In this document: piece by piece, positions 8,696 to 17,594 of the stretch
Numbering within the stretch: position 1 is the stretch's first letter
Layout of the letters: each line of letters starts with the position of its first letter
DNA from: Xanthobacteraceae bacterium
GTDB lineage: Bacteria; Pseudomonadota; Alphaproteobacteria; Rhizobiales; Xanthobacteraceae
Assembly: GCA_030038995.1 (NCBI GenBank)
Contig: JASHQS010000116.1
Coordinates: 1 to 49,577, forward strand
DNA: 49,577 nt
Reading direction: 5' to 3'
Position numbers and translations under genes: made by a program
The notes under the pieces: model-generated
What the model was told of the DNA's origin: nothing
Database searches by the model: none
What the model saw: only the letters and a program-made list of their open reading frames with translations

Positions 8696-9499
8696 TTAAT
8701 CATTCTCCAATATGTCGGCGAGGCCGCGGACCAGCCGGCTATGGCGGCCTTCGGCGTCGCCGTGACGGAGCGAGGCCGCCGCAGCGCCAACGCCAAGGTA
8801 GCGCTTGGCAACATCCGGATGGCCGAGCAGTTCGCGCCCGCTCCCCTGCAACGCGATGCGTCCCATCTCGATGACGTAGGCGCGATCGGCAATGGCCAGC
8901 GTCATCTGCGCATTCTGCTCCGACAACAAGATCGCGATGCCGGCCGCCCGCAGACGATCGACAAGGCGGAAAATGTCCGCCACCAGCGCCGGCGCCAAGC
9001 CGAGCGAAGGCTCGTCCAGCACCAGCAGCTTCGGTTCGGTCATCAGCGCGCGGGCGATCGCCAGCATCTGTTGTTGGCCTCCCGACAAATTGCCGGCGGT
9101 TTCGCCGAGCCGCTCGCGCAGCGGCAGAAAAAGCTCGCACACCGCGGCGATGCGCCCGCTGGTCCAGCTCTCGCCACGTTGCCGCCGCAGCGCGTAGGCG
9201 CCGAGCCGCAGATTGTCGGCAACCGTCAATCCGGCGACGACCTGGCGGCCTTCGGGAGCGTGGGCCATGCCAAGCCGGATGCGCGCCCACGGCGGCAAGC
9301 GCTCGATCGGATTTCCGGCCAGGCGAATCTCGCCGCGGCGCACCGGAAGCAGCCCCGCGATCGTTTTGGCAAGCGTCGTCTTGCCGGCGCCGTTGGCGCC
9401 GATCAGCGCAACGATCTCGCCGGCGCGGACCTCGAGATCGATGCCGCGCAGCACGATGAGATCGCGGTAGCCCGCCTCGATCGCGGTCAATTGCAGCAT
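8696..9499 (-). CDS. livF: Branched-chain amino acid ABC transporter ATPase LivF
   Basis: 267 residues with Walker A GANGAGKTT, signature NLSGGQQQMLAIARAL and Walker B LLVLDEPSLGLAP, in the LivF form (MLQLTAIEAGY start, EQN H-loop region). It pairs with the ATPase domain of the preceding fused protein at the cytoplasmic face of the importer. The ATG at 9499-9497 abuts the TGA of the fused gene directly, implying translational coupling. A C-terminal tail of about 30 residues extends beyond the usual LivF end. Confidence 0.92.
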   Translation of the reverse strand: MLQLTAIEAGYRDLIVLRGIDLEVRAGEIVALIGANGAGKTTLAKTIAGLLPVRRGEIRLAGNPIERLPPWARIRLGMAHAPEGRQVVAGLTVADNLRLGAYALRRQRGESWTSGRIAAVCELFLPLRERLGETAGNLSGGQQQMLAIARALMTEPKLLVLDEPSLGLAPALVADIFRLVDRLRAAGIAILLSEQNAQMTLAIADRAYVIEMGRIALQGSGRELLGHPDVAKRYLGVGAAAASLRHGDAEGRHSRLVRGLADILEND

Positions 9500-12211
9500 T
9501 CAGACCGCCTTTGCTTCGACGCCGAGATAGGCGTCGATAACGCGGCGGTCGCGCTGTATGTCGCGCGGCACCCCGCGGGCCAGGAGTCGCCCCAGATCGA
9601 GCACGATGACCTGATCGGCGACATCCATCACCAGCGACATGTTGTGCTCGACCACAAGGATGGTGAGGCCGGCGTCGCGCACCGCGTAAAGCAGGGCGGC
9701 AAGCTCGGCGGTCTCGGCATCGTTGAGTCCGGCCGCCGGCTCGTCGAGCAAGAGCAGCCGCGGCCGCGCCATCAGCGCGCGGCACACTTCCAGCAACTTC
9801 TGCGCGCCCATCGGCAACGTGGTCGCGGCAACGTCGCGAAAGCGCGCGAGACCGACCAGCCCGAGCAGCGCCTCGCCGCGTCCGCGCAGCGCCCGCTCTT
9901 CGCGCATGGCCGGCGGCAGCCACAGCATATGCGCCGCGGCGCCGTGACGGACTTGGCGATGCGCACCGGCAAGAAGATTTTCGAGGGTCGTCATGCCGGG
10001 AAAAACGCGCGCCGTCTGAAAGGTGCGCATGAGTCCGAGCGCTGCGACTTCGCCGGGCGACAGGCGGCGCAGCGATGCTCCATAAAAACGCACCTCGCCG
10101 CTGTCGGGCGCGAACAGGTTGGTGATGAGGTTGAACACCGTGGTCTTGCCGGCGCCGTTGGGGCCGATCAGCGCGGTGATGCTGCCGTCGGGCACCGTGA
10201 AGGAAAGGTCTGCGACTGCTTGCACGCCGCCGAATCTCTTGGCGAGGTGAACGGCTTCGAGCGCCAATGCGCTCGCGGCGACGTTCCGCCGGCGGGAGCG
10301 CAGCGGCCGATCGCGCGCCGGCGCCAAGTTCGCCGCCAACGCGCGCGGCCATAGCGCCGCGACCAGCCGGTCCACCACGCGCCATAATGCGCCGGCAATG
10401 CCGTCGGGCAGATATTGAAACGCGAGCACCAGGACCGCGCCTTCGACCAGGGTCTTGTAGAGGGCGATCGGCTGAAACACGATCGGCAACAGGGTCAGCA
10501 GAGCCGTGCCGGCCAGTCCGCCCACCAGCGCGCCCTCGCCACCGACGATCAGCATCGCAATCATCTCGAACGAGCGCGGCGTCGCCACCATTTCCGGTGA
10601 GAGAAAGTGAAAATCAAATGCCAGGAGGCTGCCCGACAGAGCGGCGAGCACGGCGCTGATCGCAAACGCGGCCATCTTGTATCGCGGCACATTGAGGCCA
10701 AGCGCCTGCGCTGCGGTCTGGTCGGCGCGGATCGCCTGGAGCACGCGGCCGAAATCCGAGCGCATGGCACCTGCGAGCGCCGCGACCAGCACCACGACGA
10801 TGGTCAGCGTCAGGTAATACATGGCGCGCGGGCTCGTGAAGACGAACGGTCCGAGTGCAAAAGACGGAATCCCGACCAGCCCCGACGGGCCGCCGGTAAC
10901 GTCGACGAGGCCGACCGTCAGGGAATCCATCAGAAGACCGAACGCGAGCGTCGCCAGCGCCAGATAAGCGCCGCGCAGCCGGATTGTGACGGTCGACAGC
11001 AGCAATGCGCAGCTCAGCGACAACGCGATTCCGGCGGCCGTGCCTAGAAGCGGCGATACGCCGTAGTCGGTCGCCAGGATCGCCGCCGTATAGCCGCCGA
11101 GCGCCATGAATCCTGCCTGGCCGAGGTTGACCTGGCCGGCATAGCCCATCAGCACGTCGAGGCCGAGCACGGCGATGAACAGAATGAGCGTGATGACCAG
11201 CGAACTCATCAAACCGCCGCCAACCAGATAGGGCAGCGCGATCAACAGCAGAAGCAGCAGCGCCGCGGCCAGCGCCACGCCGCGCGGACGCGGCCGAATC
11301 ACCGAGCGCGTCACGCGCAGTTCCTCGCGCACGTCGCGACGGCGTTCCCGGCCGGACACGAACAGGCCCTGCGGCCGCAACAGCAACGTCGCCATCAGGA
11401 GCGCCAGCGCCAGCCCGTTCGCGAACAACGACGACACATATCCGGCGGCGAGCTGCTCGGCGATGCCGAGAAATAATCCTCCCGCGATCGCGCCCGGCAG
11501 CGAGCTCATGCCGCCAAGCGCGACCGCAATGAACCCGGCATTGGTGAAGAAGCTGCCGGCGTCGAATTGCAGCGACATGATCGGCGCCACCACGGCGCCG
11601 CCCACGGCACCGATGAGAGCGGCAAGCGCGAAACTGAAAAGCGTCAGGCGCGCGACGTCGACGCCCATGAAGCGCGCCGCCAGCGGATTCTCGGCGCACG
11701 CGGAGAGCGCCTTGCCTACGGTCGTGTGCGCCATCAACAGCCAGACGCCGATGATGATGATCGCAGCGAAGGCGGCGATCCACAGCCCCTGCGACGGCAC
11801 CAGGATGCCGAAGACATCGATCGGCTGCTCGCCCGAGAATGCGGTCACGGCGTAGGGCTGGCTGCCCCACACCACCAGCGCCAAGCCGTTGATGAAAGTC
11901 AGAAGCCCAACGGTCAGCATCAACATGCTGCTGGTGGGCAGGCGAGACAGCGCCGGCACGAAGGTGACGGCGCCGAGCGCCGCGCCCAACATCGTCGTGG
12001 CCGCGATCGCCGCGAGAAAAGCGGCAGGCAGCGGCCAACCGAGATCGTTCGCGAACGAGTACAGGGCGAGCGCGCCGATGATGCAGAAGCCGCCCTGCAC
12101 CAGATTGATGATGCCGGTGACGCGAAAGACCAGGCTGATGCCGAGGGCGACGATGGCGAAAACGCTGCCCTGCAGGATGCCGCCGACCAGGATCTGCGCA
12201 AGTTGGTCCAT
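9500..12211 (-). CDS. Fused LivH-LivM-LivG transporter protein
   Basis: A single uninterrupted 903-codon frame. Residues about 1-290 are a LivH permease (MDQLAQILVGGILQGSVFAI). After a basic linker (RERRRDVREE), residues about 310-600 are a LivM permease (VLMGYAGQVNLGQAGFMALG). Residues about 655-903 are a LivG ATPase with Walker A GPNGAGKTT near 683 and Walker B RLLLLDEPAAGLN near 820. Normally these are two or three genes. With LivF and the binding protein it makes a complete importer for amino acids or, as often in such clusters, aromatic or small organic compounds. Confidence 0.93.
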   Translation of the reverse strand: MDQLAQILVGGILQGSVFAIVALGISLVFRVTGIINLVQGGFCIIGALALYSFANDLGWPLPAAFLAAIAATTMLGAALGAVTFVPALSRLPTSSMLMLTVGLLTFINGLALVVWGSQPYAVTAFSGEQPIDVFGILVPSQGLWIAAFAAIIIIGVWLLMAHTTVGKALSACAENPLAARFMGVDVARLTLFSFALAALIGAVGGAVVAPIMSLQFDAGSFFTNAGFIAVALGGMSSLPGAIAGGLFLGIAEQLAAGYVSSLFANGLALALLMATLLLRPQGLFVSGRERRRDVREELRVTRSVIRPRPRGVALAAALLLLLLIALPYLVGGGLMSSLVITLILFIAVLGLDVLMGYAGQVNLGQAGFMALGGYTAAILATDYGVSPLLGTAAGIALSLSCALLLSTVTIRLRGAYLALATLAFGLLMDSLTVGLVDVTGGPSGLVGIPSFALGPFVFTSPRAMYYLTLTIVVVLVAALAGAMRSDFGRVLQAIRADQTAAQALGLNVPRYKMAAFAISAVLAALSGSLLAFDFHFLSPEMVATPRSFEMIAMLIVGGEGALVGGLAGTALLTLLPIVFQPIALYKTLVEGAVLVLAFQYLPDGIAGALWRVVDRLVAALWPRALAANLAPARDRPLRSRRRNVAASALALEAVHLAKRFGGVQAVADLSFTVPDGSITALIGPNGAGKTTVFNLITNLFAPDSGEVRFYGASLRRLSPGEVAALGLMRTFQTARVFPGMTTLENLLAGAHRQVRHGAAAHMLWLPPAMREERALRGRGEALLGLVGLARFRDVAATTLPMGAQKLLEVCRALMARPRLLLLDEPAAGLNDAETAELAALLYAVRDAGLTILVVEHNMSLVMDVADQVIVLDLGRLLARGVPRDIQRDRRVIDAYLGVEAKAV

Positions 12212-12267
12212 CGCCGGCGGCTCAGGTCATAACCGGCTGACGCCGGTTTCGGCTCGACGGCCGCAGC

Positions 12268-13470
12268 CTATTTGCCCAACGGCGCTCCGCCCGGCTGCGA
12301 AAGCCAGGTCCACGAGACGGTCTTTGCGTCGTAGGCGGTAACCGTCGCGGATTCCTGCCCGAGTCCGCGCTGCGGATATTTTTTGAAATCATAGATGCCG
12401 TCGACGCCGGGGAAGTCCGTCAGACCGTTGATGTATTGCCGCAACTGCGCCGCGGTGGCGCCGCTGCCGAGCTTGCGCAGCCCGGAGGCCACAATGAGGC
12501 CGCCATCCCACGACGTCGCCACCATGTTGTCCGCCTTGAGCCCGCGCTTCTTCAACGTGGCGTACATCGCCTGCTGCGCGCTGTCGACGCGGGGATCGAG
12601 CTTGACGCCGGGCGGATGCGGCGGATAAAGGGCCGAAGCGAGGATCAGGTGTTTCGGCAGAAATGCCTGCCATTGCTTCATCGCCGCGAACGTCTGATTG
12701 CCGCTGGTCGGCGCTACCGGCAGGTCGACTCCCTCCTGCGCCATGCCGCGAAAGACGGTTGCCGCCGGCGCGCCGGTAGTCCAGGCGACGATCGCCTGGG
12801 CGCCCGAACCCTTGATGCGCGCCATCTGCGCCGCGACCGAGACATCCGAGGGATTGAAGTGCTCCTGGATCACGAGCTGCATTTTGCCCTTGTTCTCGGG
12901 GTATTGCAGCACCGCGGCGAGCGAACGGTCGCCGTCCTGGCCGCTGGCGTCGGTCGTCATCAGCGACGCGATCTTGGTCCAACCCACCATGCGATAGTAG
13001 CGCACCACCGCCGCGATCTGATCGGTCGACGAGGAGCTGGTGGAGAACACATAGCTTGCCGCCTTCGGATGGATGCCCGGCGACAGGCAATATTGGACCG
13101 GCCCGTTGGCCATCAGCGGCGCCATGGCAAGACACATGGCGACGAGACTCGACCCCATGACCACTGCCGGCCGCGAGCCGAGAACCTGGCTGGTGAGCTG
13201 GACCGCCAGCTGCGGCTGCGTCTGATCGTCGTGGAAAATGAAATTGAGCTTCTGGCCGCCGATGCCCCCCGTGCCGTTGATCTGGTCCTCGAGCGCCGAC
13301 AAGGTGTCCTTCTGGCCCTGCCCGACGAACGCGGCGCTGCCGGTGAGCGGCAACACGACATTGATGTCATACGTTCCGGCGGCCAGCCCCGCACTCGAAA
13401 GCGTTGCGACGGCCGCAACCGCGCCGATCAAGCCGGCGCACGGAATTCGGATCAGGCGAGCGATGTGCAT
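12268..13470 (-). CDS. Periplasmic ABC substrate-binding protein (LivK type)
   Basis: 400 residues starting MHIARLIRIPCAGLIGAVAA, a standard Sec signal peptide cleaved near SAGLAAGTYD. The mature part has the type-1 periplasmic-binding fold start (INVVLPLTGSAAFVGQGQKD). A strong GGAGGAG lies a few bases before ATG 13470, which decides the start over a longer frame to 13560. It is the first gene of the livK-livHMG-livF unit and delivers ligand to the fused permease. The ligand is unknown. Confidence 0.9.
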   Translation of the reverse strand: MHIARLIRIPCAGLIGAVAAVATLSSAGLAAGTYDINVVLPLTGSAAFVGQGQKDTLSALEDQINGTGGIGGQKLNFIFHDDQTQPQLAVQLTSQVLGSRPAVVMGSSLVAMCLAMAPLMANGPVQYCLSPGIHPKAASYVFSTSSSSTDQIAAVVRYYRMVGWTKIASLMTTDASGQDGDRSLAAVLQYPENKGKMQLVIQEHFNPSDVSVAAQMARIKGSGAQAIVAWTTGAPAATVFRGMAQEGVDLPVAPTSGNQTFAAMKQWQAFLPKHLILASALYPPHPPGVKLDPRVDSAQQAMYATLKKRGLKADNMVATSWDGGLIVASGLRKLGSGATAAQLRQYINGLTDFPGVDGIYDFKKYPQRGLGQESATVTAYDAKTVSWTWLSQPGGAPLGK

Positions 13471-13820
13471 TTTTTTCTCCTCCTGGGCAGCGTTCTCCCC
13501 GCCTGAACAGCACATCATGATCCGGCCGGACTCGTCAATTGTAAGGAACGTCACGGGCAATCATCGGCAATGGCTTACCGAAATCTGCTGCCGATCTCGC
13601 CTGCTTGTCGGGGGCAGAGACTATCATTTCCACGGGTATCGACAATCCAGGCGTTTATCGATGCCAGCGCATTTGCCGCCTTAGGCTGGCGCCACGTATC
13701 GGCGTTGCGAGAGCTGAAACGCCACCACGCGCGGATCGCTGCCCCTTACGTCTGCATGTGGAACGGGGTAACCTCGCGGCCAAAAAATTCGCCGCAACGG
13801 CAGATGTGTGGAGGATGCGC
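13471..13820. promoter_or_regulatory. Divergent intergenic region livK/tctC
   Basis: About 350 bp between two divergently transcribed transport genes. It must contain promoters for both. GAGG at 13811-13814 serves the rightward gene, and GGAGGAG near 13475-13485 serves the leftward one. I could not pick a convincing -35/-10 pair or operator by eye. Confidence 0.4.
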
Positions 13821-14813
13821 ATGACGAATCTTTCCCGTTTTTCTCGCCGAAGACTTTTGCGCTTGGCGGCGGGCGCCGCGACGCTTCCGGCGCTGCCTCG
13901 CCTTGCGCGCGCGCAAAAAACCTATCCGACGCGGTCGGTGCTTTTGCTCGTCGGTTATGCGGCCGGCGGCCCGACCGACATTTGCGCGCGCCTCATGGCT
14001 CAATGGCTGTCGCAGCGGCTTGGTCAGCAATTCGTCGTCGAGAACCGATCGGGCGCCGGCAGCAACATCGCCACCGAGGCGGTCGTGCGCGCCGACCCCG
14101 ACGGCTACACGCTGCTTCTGGTCACGCAGTCGAACGCGATCAATGCCACGCTCTATCGCCACCTCAATTTCGATTTCATGCGCGACATCGCGCCGATTGC
14201 GGGCCTCATGCAGGCGCCGTCGCTGCTGGAAGTCAATCCATCGCTGCCGGTCAAGAGCGTTGCCGAGTTCATCGCCTACGCCAAGGCCAATCCGGGCAAG
14301 ATCGACCTCGGCACGGCCGGCAACGGCAGGCCGCCGCATATGTTCGCCGAATTGTTCATGGCGATGACCGGCGTCAACTTGAACGTGGTGGGATACCGCG
14401 GCGGCGGGCCGGCGCTGGTCGATCTGCTCAGCGGCCAGATCCAGGTTATGTTCGAGGGCATCACCTCGTCGATCGGCTATGTCAAAGCCGGCAAGCTTCG
14501 GGCGCTCGCGGTGACGTCGGCGAAGCGTAACTCGGCGCTGCCGGATCTTCCGGCGATTGCCGAATTCGTGCCGGGTTACGATGCCACCGGATGGTTCGGC
14601 CTCGGCGCCCCCAAGGGCACGCCGCAACCGATCATCGAAAGGCTGAGCAAGGAGGTCGCCGCCGCCCTTGCCGATCCGGGGATGAAGGCGCGGTTTACCG
14701 AGTTGGGCGCCGAACCGATGCCGATGGGGCCGGCCGAATTTGGCAAGCTCGTCGCCGACGACACCAAAAAGTGGGCTAAGGTGATCCACACCGCCAATAT
14801 CAAGATGGATTGA
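13821..14813 (+). CDS. Tripartite tricarboxylate transporter receptor (Bug/TctC)
   Basis: 330 residues. The N-terminus has a twin-arginine-like signal (SRRRLLRLAAGAATLPAL) ending at RLARAQKTYP, then the Bug-family start YPTRSVLLLVGYAAGGPTD and VVENRSGAGSNIATE. These proteins bind organic acids or related small molecules in the periplasm. ATG 13821 is preferred over 13815 because it leaves six bases after GAGG. No TctA/TctB membrane genes are nearby, as is common for orphan Bug receptors. Confidence 0.9.
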   Translation: MTNLSRFSRRRLLRLAAGAATLPALPRLARAQKTYPTRSVLLLVGYAAGGPTDICARLMAQWLSQRLGQQFVVENRSGAGSNIATEAVVRADPDGYTLLLVTQSNAINATLYRHLNFDFMRDIAPIAGLMQAPSLLEVNPSLPVKSVAEFIAYAKANPGKIDLGTAGNGRPPHMFAELFMAMTGVNLNVVGYRGGGPALVDLLSGQIQVMFEGITSSIGYVKAGKLRALAVTSAKRNSALPDLPAIAEFVPGYDATGWFGLGAPKGTPQPIIERLSKEVAAALADPGMKARFTELGAEPMPMGPAEFGKLVADDTKKWAKVIHTANIKMD

Positions 14814-14894
14814 CGCCGGCCGCGCTCGCGCTACGCCGCGGCGGCGGGGCTATGCGTTCCTGTTCGCAGGACTTGACGACGTCAGACACCGTAT

Positions 14895-15119
14895 TTCGGC
14901 CAACAAGGCCGGCGCATAGGCAAATCCCGCCGCCGTCAGACAGCGGCCCATTTCGGCTTCGGGATGCTGCCCGCTGGACATGCGGCGGAAGATTTTCAGC
15001 AGCGCGATGTCGCCGATCGTCGGCGAGCTGTTGGACTGCTCGGCGCTGAGCCAATTGATCTCGGCATCGCCCACTGTGTGCAGCAGCTCGCGGCCGGATT
15101 CCGTCGGCCGGAACTGCAG
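14895..15119 (-). pseudogene. TreS-maltokinase fragment
   Basis: The translated stretch contains LSAEQSNSSPTIGDIALLKI and FRRMSSGQHPEAEMGR. This matches the start of the maltokinase domain found at the C-terminus of bifunctional trehalose synthases (EQSNSS ... LK.FRR ... HPE.E.GR.L). The trehalose synthase domain upstream and the catalytic kinase part downstream are absent, so this is a broken fragment. Confidence 0.65.
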
Positions 15120-15279
15120 CCGTGGCGGCACCCGAGATGATACGGCCATGACGAACGCGCTCCGGCGAGCAAGGGATCGAAATAATAGGTTTTCGGCGCA
15201 AATAGCTGTAAATGTTGGCTCATCACAGGCGCTGAACAGCTCCTTGGACGCATGGCGCTCGGCAAAGGGCGCGCTCGGC

Positions 15280-15351
15280 CGGCATGAACGGCCGCTCGGA
15301 CTCGGTCGCCGCGCCGCCGCCGAATGCCGCGATCAACTCGCGTCGCCTCAT
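15280..15351 (-). pseudogene. Possible truncated MRRRE-type binding-protein N-terminus
   Basis: ATG 15351 has GAGG eight bases upstream and begins MRRRELIAAFGGGAA, the start typical of Rhizobiales ABC-type periplasmic binding proteins. The similarity is lost after about 17 residues, so if real it is only a relic abutting the TreS fragment. Confidence 0.3.
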
Positions 15352-15394
15352 GACGGTGCCTCACGACGTACATGACGGCATTGAAAAACGGCGC

Positions 15395-16411
15395 TCACTC
15401 GATCACTACCTTCACGGTATGGACGGAGTTGCGCGCCTTGCCCATGGGCTGCACGGCGCCGCGCGAATCGGTTGCGCGCGCAGCCAGCGTGAAGCTGCCG
15501 GCACCAGCCGGCCGCCAGTCGAAGGCAAATCGCTGCCATGACCATTGCCGGCGGCGTTCGACCCGCGCCGTTGACCAGCTTTGGCCGCCGTCGACGCTGA
15601 CCTCGACCTGGACGATCTCCGCGGCGGCCCAGGCCCATCCCCAGACCTCGATCGCGGCCGCGGCCAACGGCCCGGGTGCGGGCGCGACGATCAGGGCTTC
15701 GGGCGGTGCTTCCCAGACCGGCCGGGTGCCGCCGGCCGCGGGGTCGGGATCGTTGTAGAGCACAGTTGTGAAAGGGCCGGTGGCACGCCCTGCGGCGAGC
15801 TCGAGCCGCCACAGCCATTTGACCGTGTTGGTGCCGTAATAGCCGGGAACGATAAGCCGCAGCGGAAAGCCGTGCTCCGGTGCCAACGGCTCGCCATTGA
15901 CCGCATAGGCGAGAAGGACGCCGCCTTCGCCGAGCCGCGTCAATGGCACGTCCTTGACGTACCACTTGGCGCTCACGCCGTCGTAATCGCCGTGGTCGAG
16001 GCCATAGGCCCACAAGAAGCGCGCGTCGGCATGCACGCTGCACGTCCGGAGCAGATCGGCAAGATCGACGCCGCTCCAGACCACGTTGGCGACCCGATGC
16101 ACGGCGAGGTCGGGTCGGCGCGGCGCACCGGCGCATTGGTGAAAAGATTCGACCCGCCGCGCCGGCAAGCGCCGAATGTCGTCGAGCGTCAGTGTAACCG
16201 GTCGCTCCACCAGACCGGCGATCTCGAGCCGCCAGTCGAGAGCCTCAACCCGCGGAATGCCGAGATGCGCCAGAACGAAAAGATCGCGTTGCGGCGTTAC
16301 GGCCTCGATCGCCTGGTGCGGCTCCAGGATAATCCGCCGCGTGTACCGCGCGGGGTCCAGCGGCGCCGCGAACGGCGGCGCTGATGGCCGGTGCCTGCTC
16401 TCGACCGTCAT
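15395..16411 (-). CDS. Sulfite-oxidase-like molybdopterin enzyme
   Basis: 338 residues. The N-terminal domain carries the molybdenum-coordinating cysteine in FHQCAGAPRRP and the family segments WSGVDLADLL, GLDHGDYDGV and EHGFPLRLIVPGYYG. The C-terminal part is the Mo-cofactor dimerisation domain (VEVSVDGGQSW ... RATDSRG). No signal peptide and no cytochrome b5 or cytochrome c domain is visible, and no redox-partner gene is adjacent, so a cytoplasmic oxidoreductase of unknown substrate is as likely as a true sulfite oxidase. Confidence 0.87.
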   Translation of the reverse strand: MTVESRHRPSAPPFAAPLDPARYTRRIILEPHQAIEAVTPQRDLFVLAHLGIPRVEALDWRLEIAGLVERPVTLTLDDIRRLPARRVESFHQCAGAPRRPDLAVHRVANVVWSGVDLADLLRTCSVHADARFLWAYGLDHGDYDGVSAKWYVKDVPLTRLGEGGVLLAYAVNGEPLAPEHGFPLRLIVPGYYGTNTVKWLWRLELAAGRATGPFTTVLYNDPDPAAGGTRPVWEAPPEALIVAPAPGPLAAAAIEVWGWAWAAAEIVQVEVSVDGGQSWSTARVERRRQWSWQRFAFDWRPAGAGSFTLAARATDSRGAVQPMGKARNSVHTVKVVIE

Positions 16412-16465
16412 CCAATCATCTCATCTATTCGCAACAAATAGATCACGAAGCGGCCTTCCCGCAAA

Positions 16466-16543
16466 GCTCCATGTCGGGGCTCGATGTCGGGGCTCGATGT
16501 CGGGGCTCCATGTCGGGGCTCCATGTCGGGGCTCCATGTCGGG
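16466..16543. repeat. 13-bp tandem repeat, six copies
   Basis: Six head-to-tail copies of GCTCSATGTCGGG (S = C or G: C,G,G,C,C,C from left to right). They lie in the gap upstream of the sulfite-oxidase-like gene. As 13 is not a multiple of three, the long frames through it are repeat artefacts. Copy number probably varies between strains. Confidence 0.9.
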
Positions 16544-16778
16544 GCAGGAGCGGCGGATCGGCGAACTCCGCCGAAAATCTCGCCGGGATCGATCGCCTGG
16601 TGCTGCCCGGCGCCGCTTCCGGCACACGCCATCCGATCGAGCAGCTGCAGCGGTCGAACGTGTGATGCCAACGGCCGCAAACACTCACTCATCCTGGAAT
16701 CCGGATGTTCGGTAATCGCCGAAGCTCGCAGGCTTGTTAGGACGTACGCCCGCAAAATTCGGTTTCTGCAAGCGCCGC
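16544..16778. other. Intergenic, no gene recognised
   Basis: About 235 bp between the tandem repeat and the end of the VanX-like gene. No supported ORF or RNA gene was found. Confidence 0.4.
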
Positions 16779-17582
16779 TCATGGGGGTGCAATATAGCCG
16801 TACCAAGCAGCTTTTGCCGGATTCGCGCGTAGCGCACGCGTCATCTTCACATAGAGTTGGCTGCCCCAGTCAAAATGCCAGAACGTGAATGGATCGTTCT
16901 CGAAGCCTTCGCTGCTCATCGCCCAATGGAGCAGGCGCCGATACCTCAGCCGCGTGTCGTCGTCAGCAATCGCTCCCGCCGCGAGTTTTCGTTCGAAATA
17001 GTCCGTCGCGGCGATGTCGTTGATATCTTCGAAACGACCGCCGAGATCGCAGTAGGTGCCGCAATCGAGGTCGCGCAGCGACAGGTCCACCGCCGCGCCC
17101 GTGGCATGGGTCGGCCATGTCGCCGGATTATCCTCGTTGAAATCGCCGGGATCGACGGCATGCCGGAGCGCCTGTGCCCGCCAAACCGCTGGCGTTCCCT
17201 CAGGCGTCGCCCGAACCGCCTCACGATAGAAGAAGTCCCACATGCCCTGCTGGCAGGCGAGCGTGCGATATCCGTCCCAAACGATCAGCCCGACGCCGAA
17301 CGGTTTGAGGCGCTGGTCGACCTTGGCCAGCATTCCGGCAACGGTCTTGCGCAGCCAAACGTCCTTGCGTGCCCCGGGCACCGGACCGAGATAGGGCCAA
17401 TTGCGCCCATCGGTCCGGGCGTGATGCGCCTCATAGGCGACACCAACGGTTTCCAGCCTGACCAAAGGCTCGTTCCGGCGCGGGTCGGTCGCGTCAAAGG
17501 GTATGGATGTATAGCGCTCGGCATACACGCTCCGTTCGATGATCGGCACTTCATACGCGAGATCGGAAAGCGACATAGCCAT
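16779..17582 (-). CDS. VanX-like D-alanyl-D-alanine dipeptidase (M15 family)
   Basis: 267 residues. Zinc and catalytic landmarks of the M15D peptidases are visible: the SxHxxGxAxD-type motif as THATGAAVDLSL, DGYRT upstream, and WHFDWG near the C-terminus. VanX-type enzymes hydrolyse D-Ala-D-Ala or other small D-dipeptides, for resistance or for recycling cell-wall peptides. The protein is longer than classic VanX (about 200 residues) owing to N-terminal sequence. It lacks a clear signal peptide. It follows the phosphoribosyltransferase-like gene with a 12-bp gap, so they are probably co-transcribed. Confidence 0.85.
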   Translation of the reverse strand: MAMSLSDLAYEVPIIERSVYAERYTSIPFDATDPRRNEPLVRLETVGVAYEAHHARTDGRNWPYLGPVPGARKDVWLRKTVAGMLAKVDQRLKPFGVGLIVWDGYRTLACQQGMWDFFYREAVRATPEGTPAVWRAQALRHAVDPGDFNEDNPATWPTHATGAAVDLSLRDLDCGTYCDLGGRFEDINDIAATDYFERKLAAGAIADDDTRLRYRRLLHWAMSSEGFENDPFTFWHFDWGSQLYVKMTRALRANPAKAAWYGYIAPP

Positions 17583-17594
17583 CCCAAGCCCCCT

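Noticed and set aside
8741-10385. Frames of more than 530 codons on both strands over livF and livG
   Set aside because: Shadow frames caused by high GC; the ATPase motifs are only in the annotated frames.
16408-16806. Long frames through the 13-bp repeat as a repeat-containing protein
   Set aside because: The unit is not a multiple of three, frames run on both strands, and there is no ribosome-binding site.
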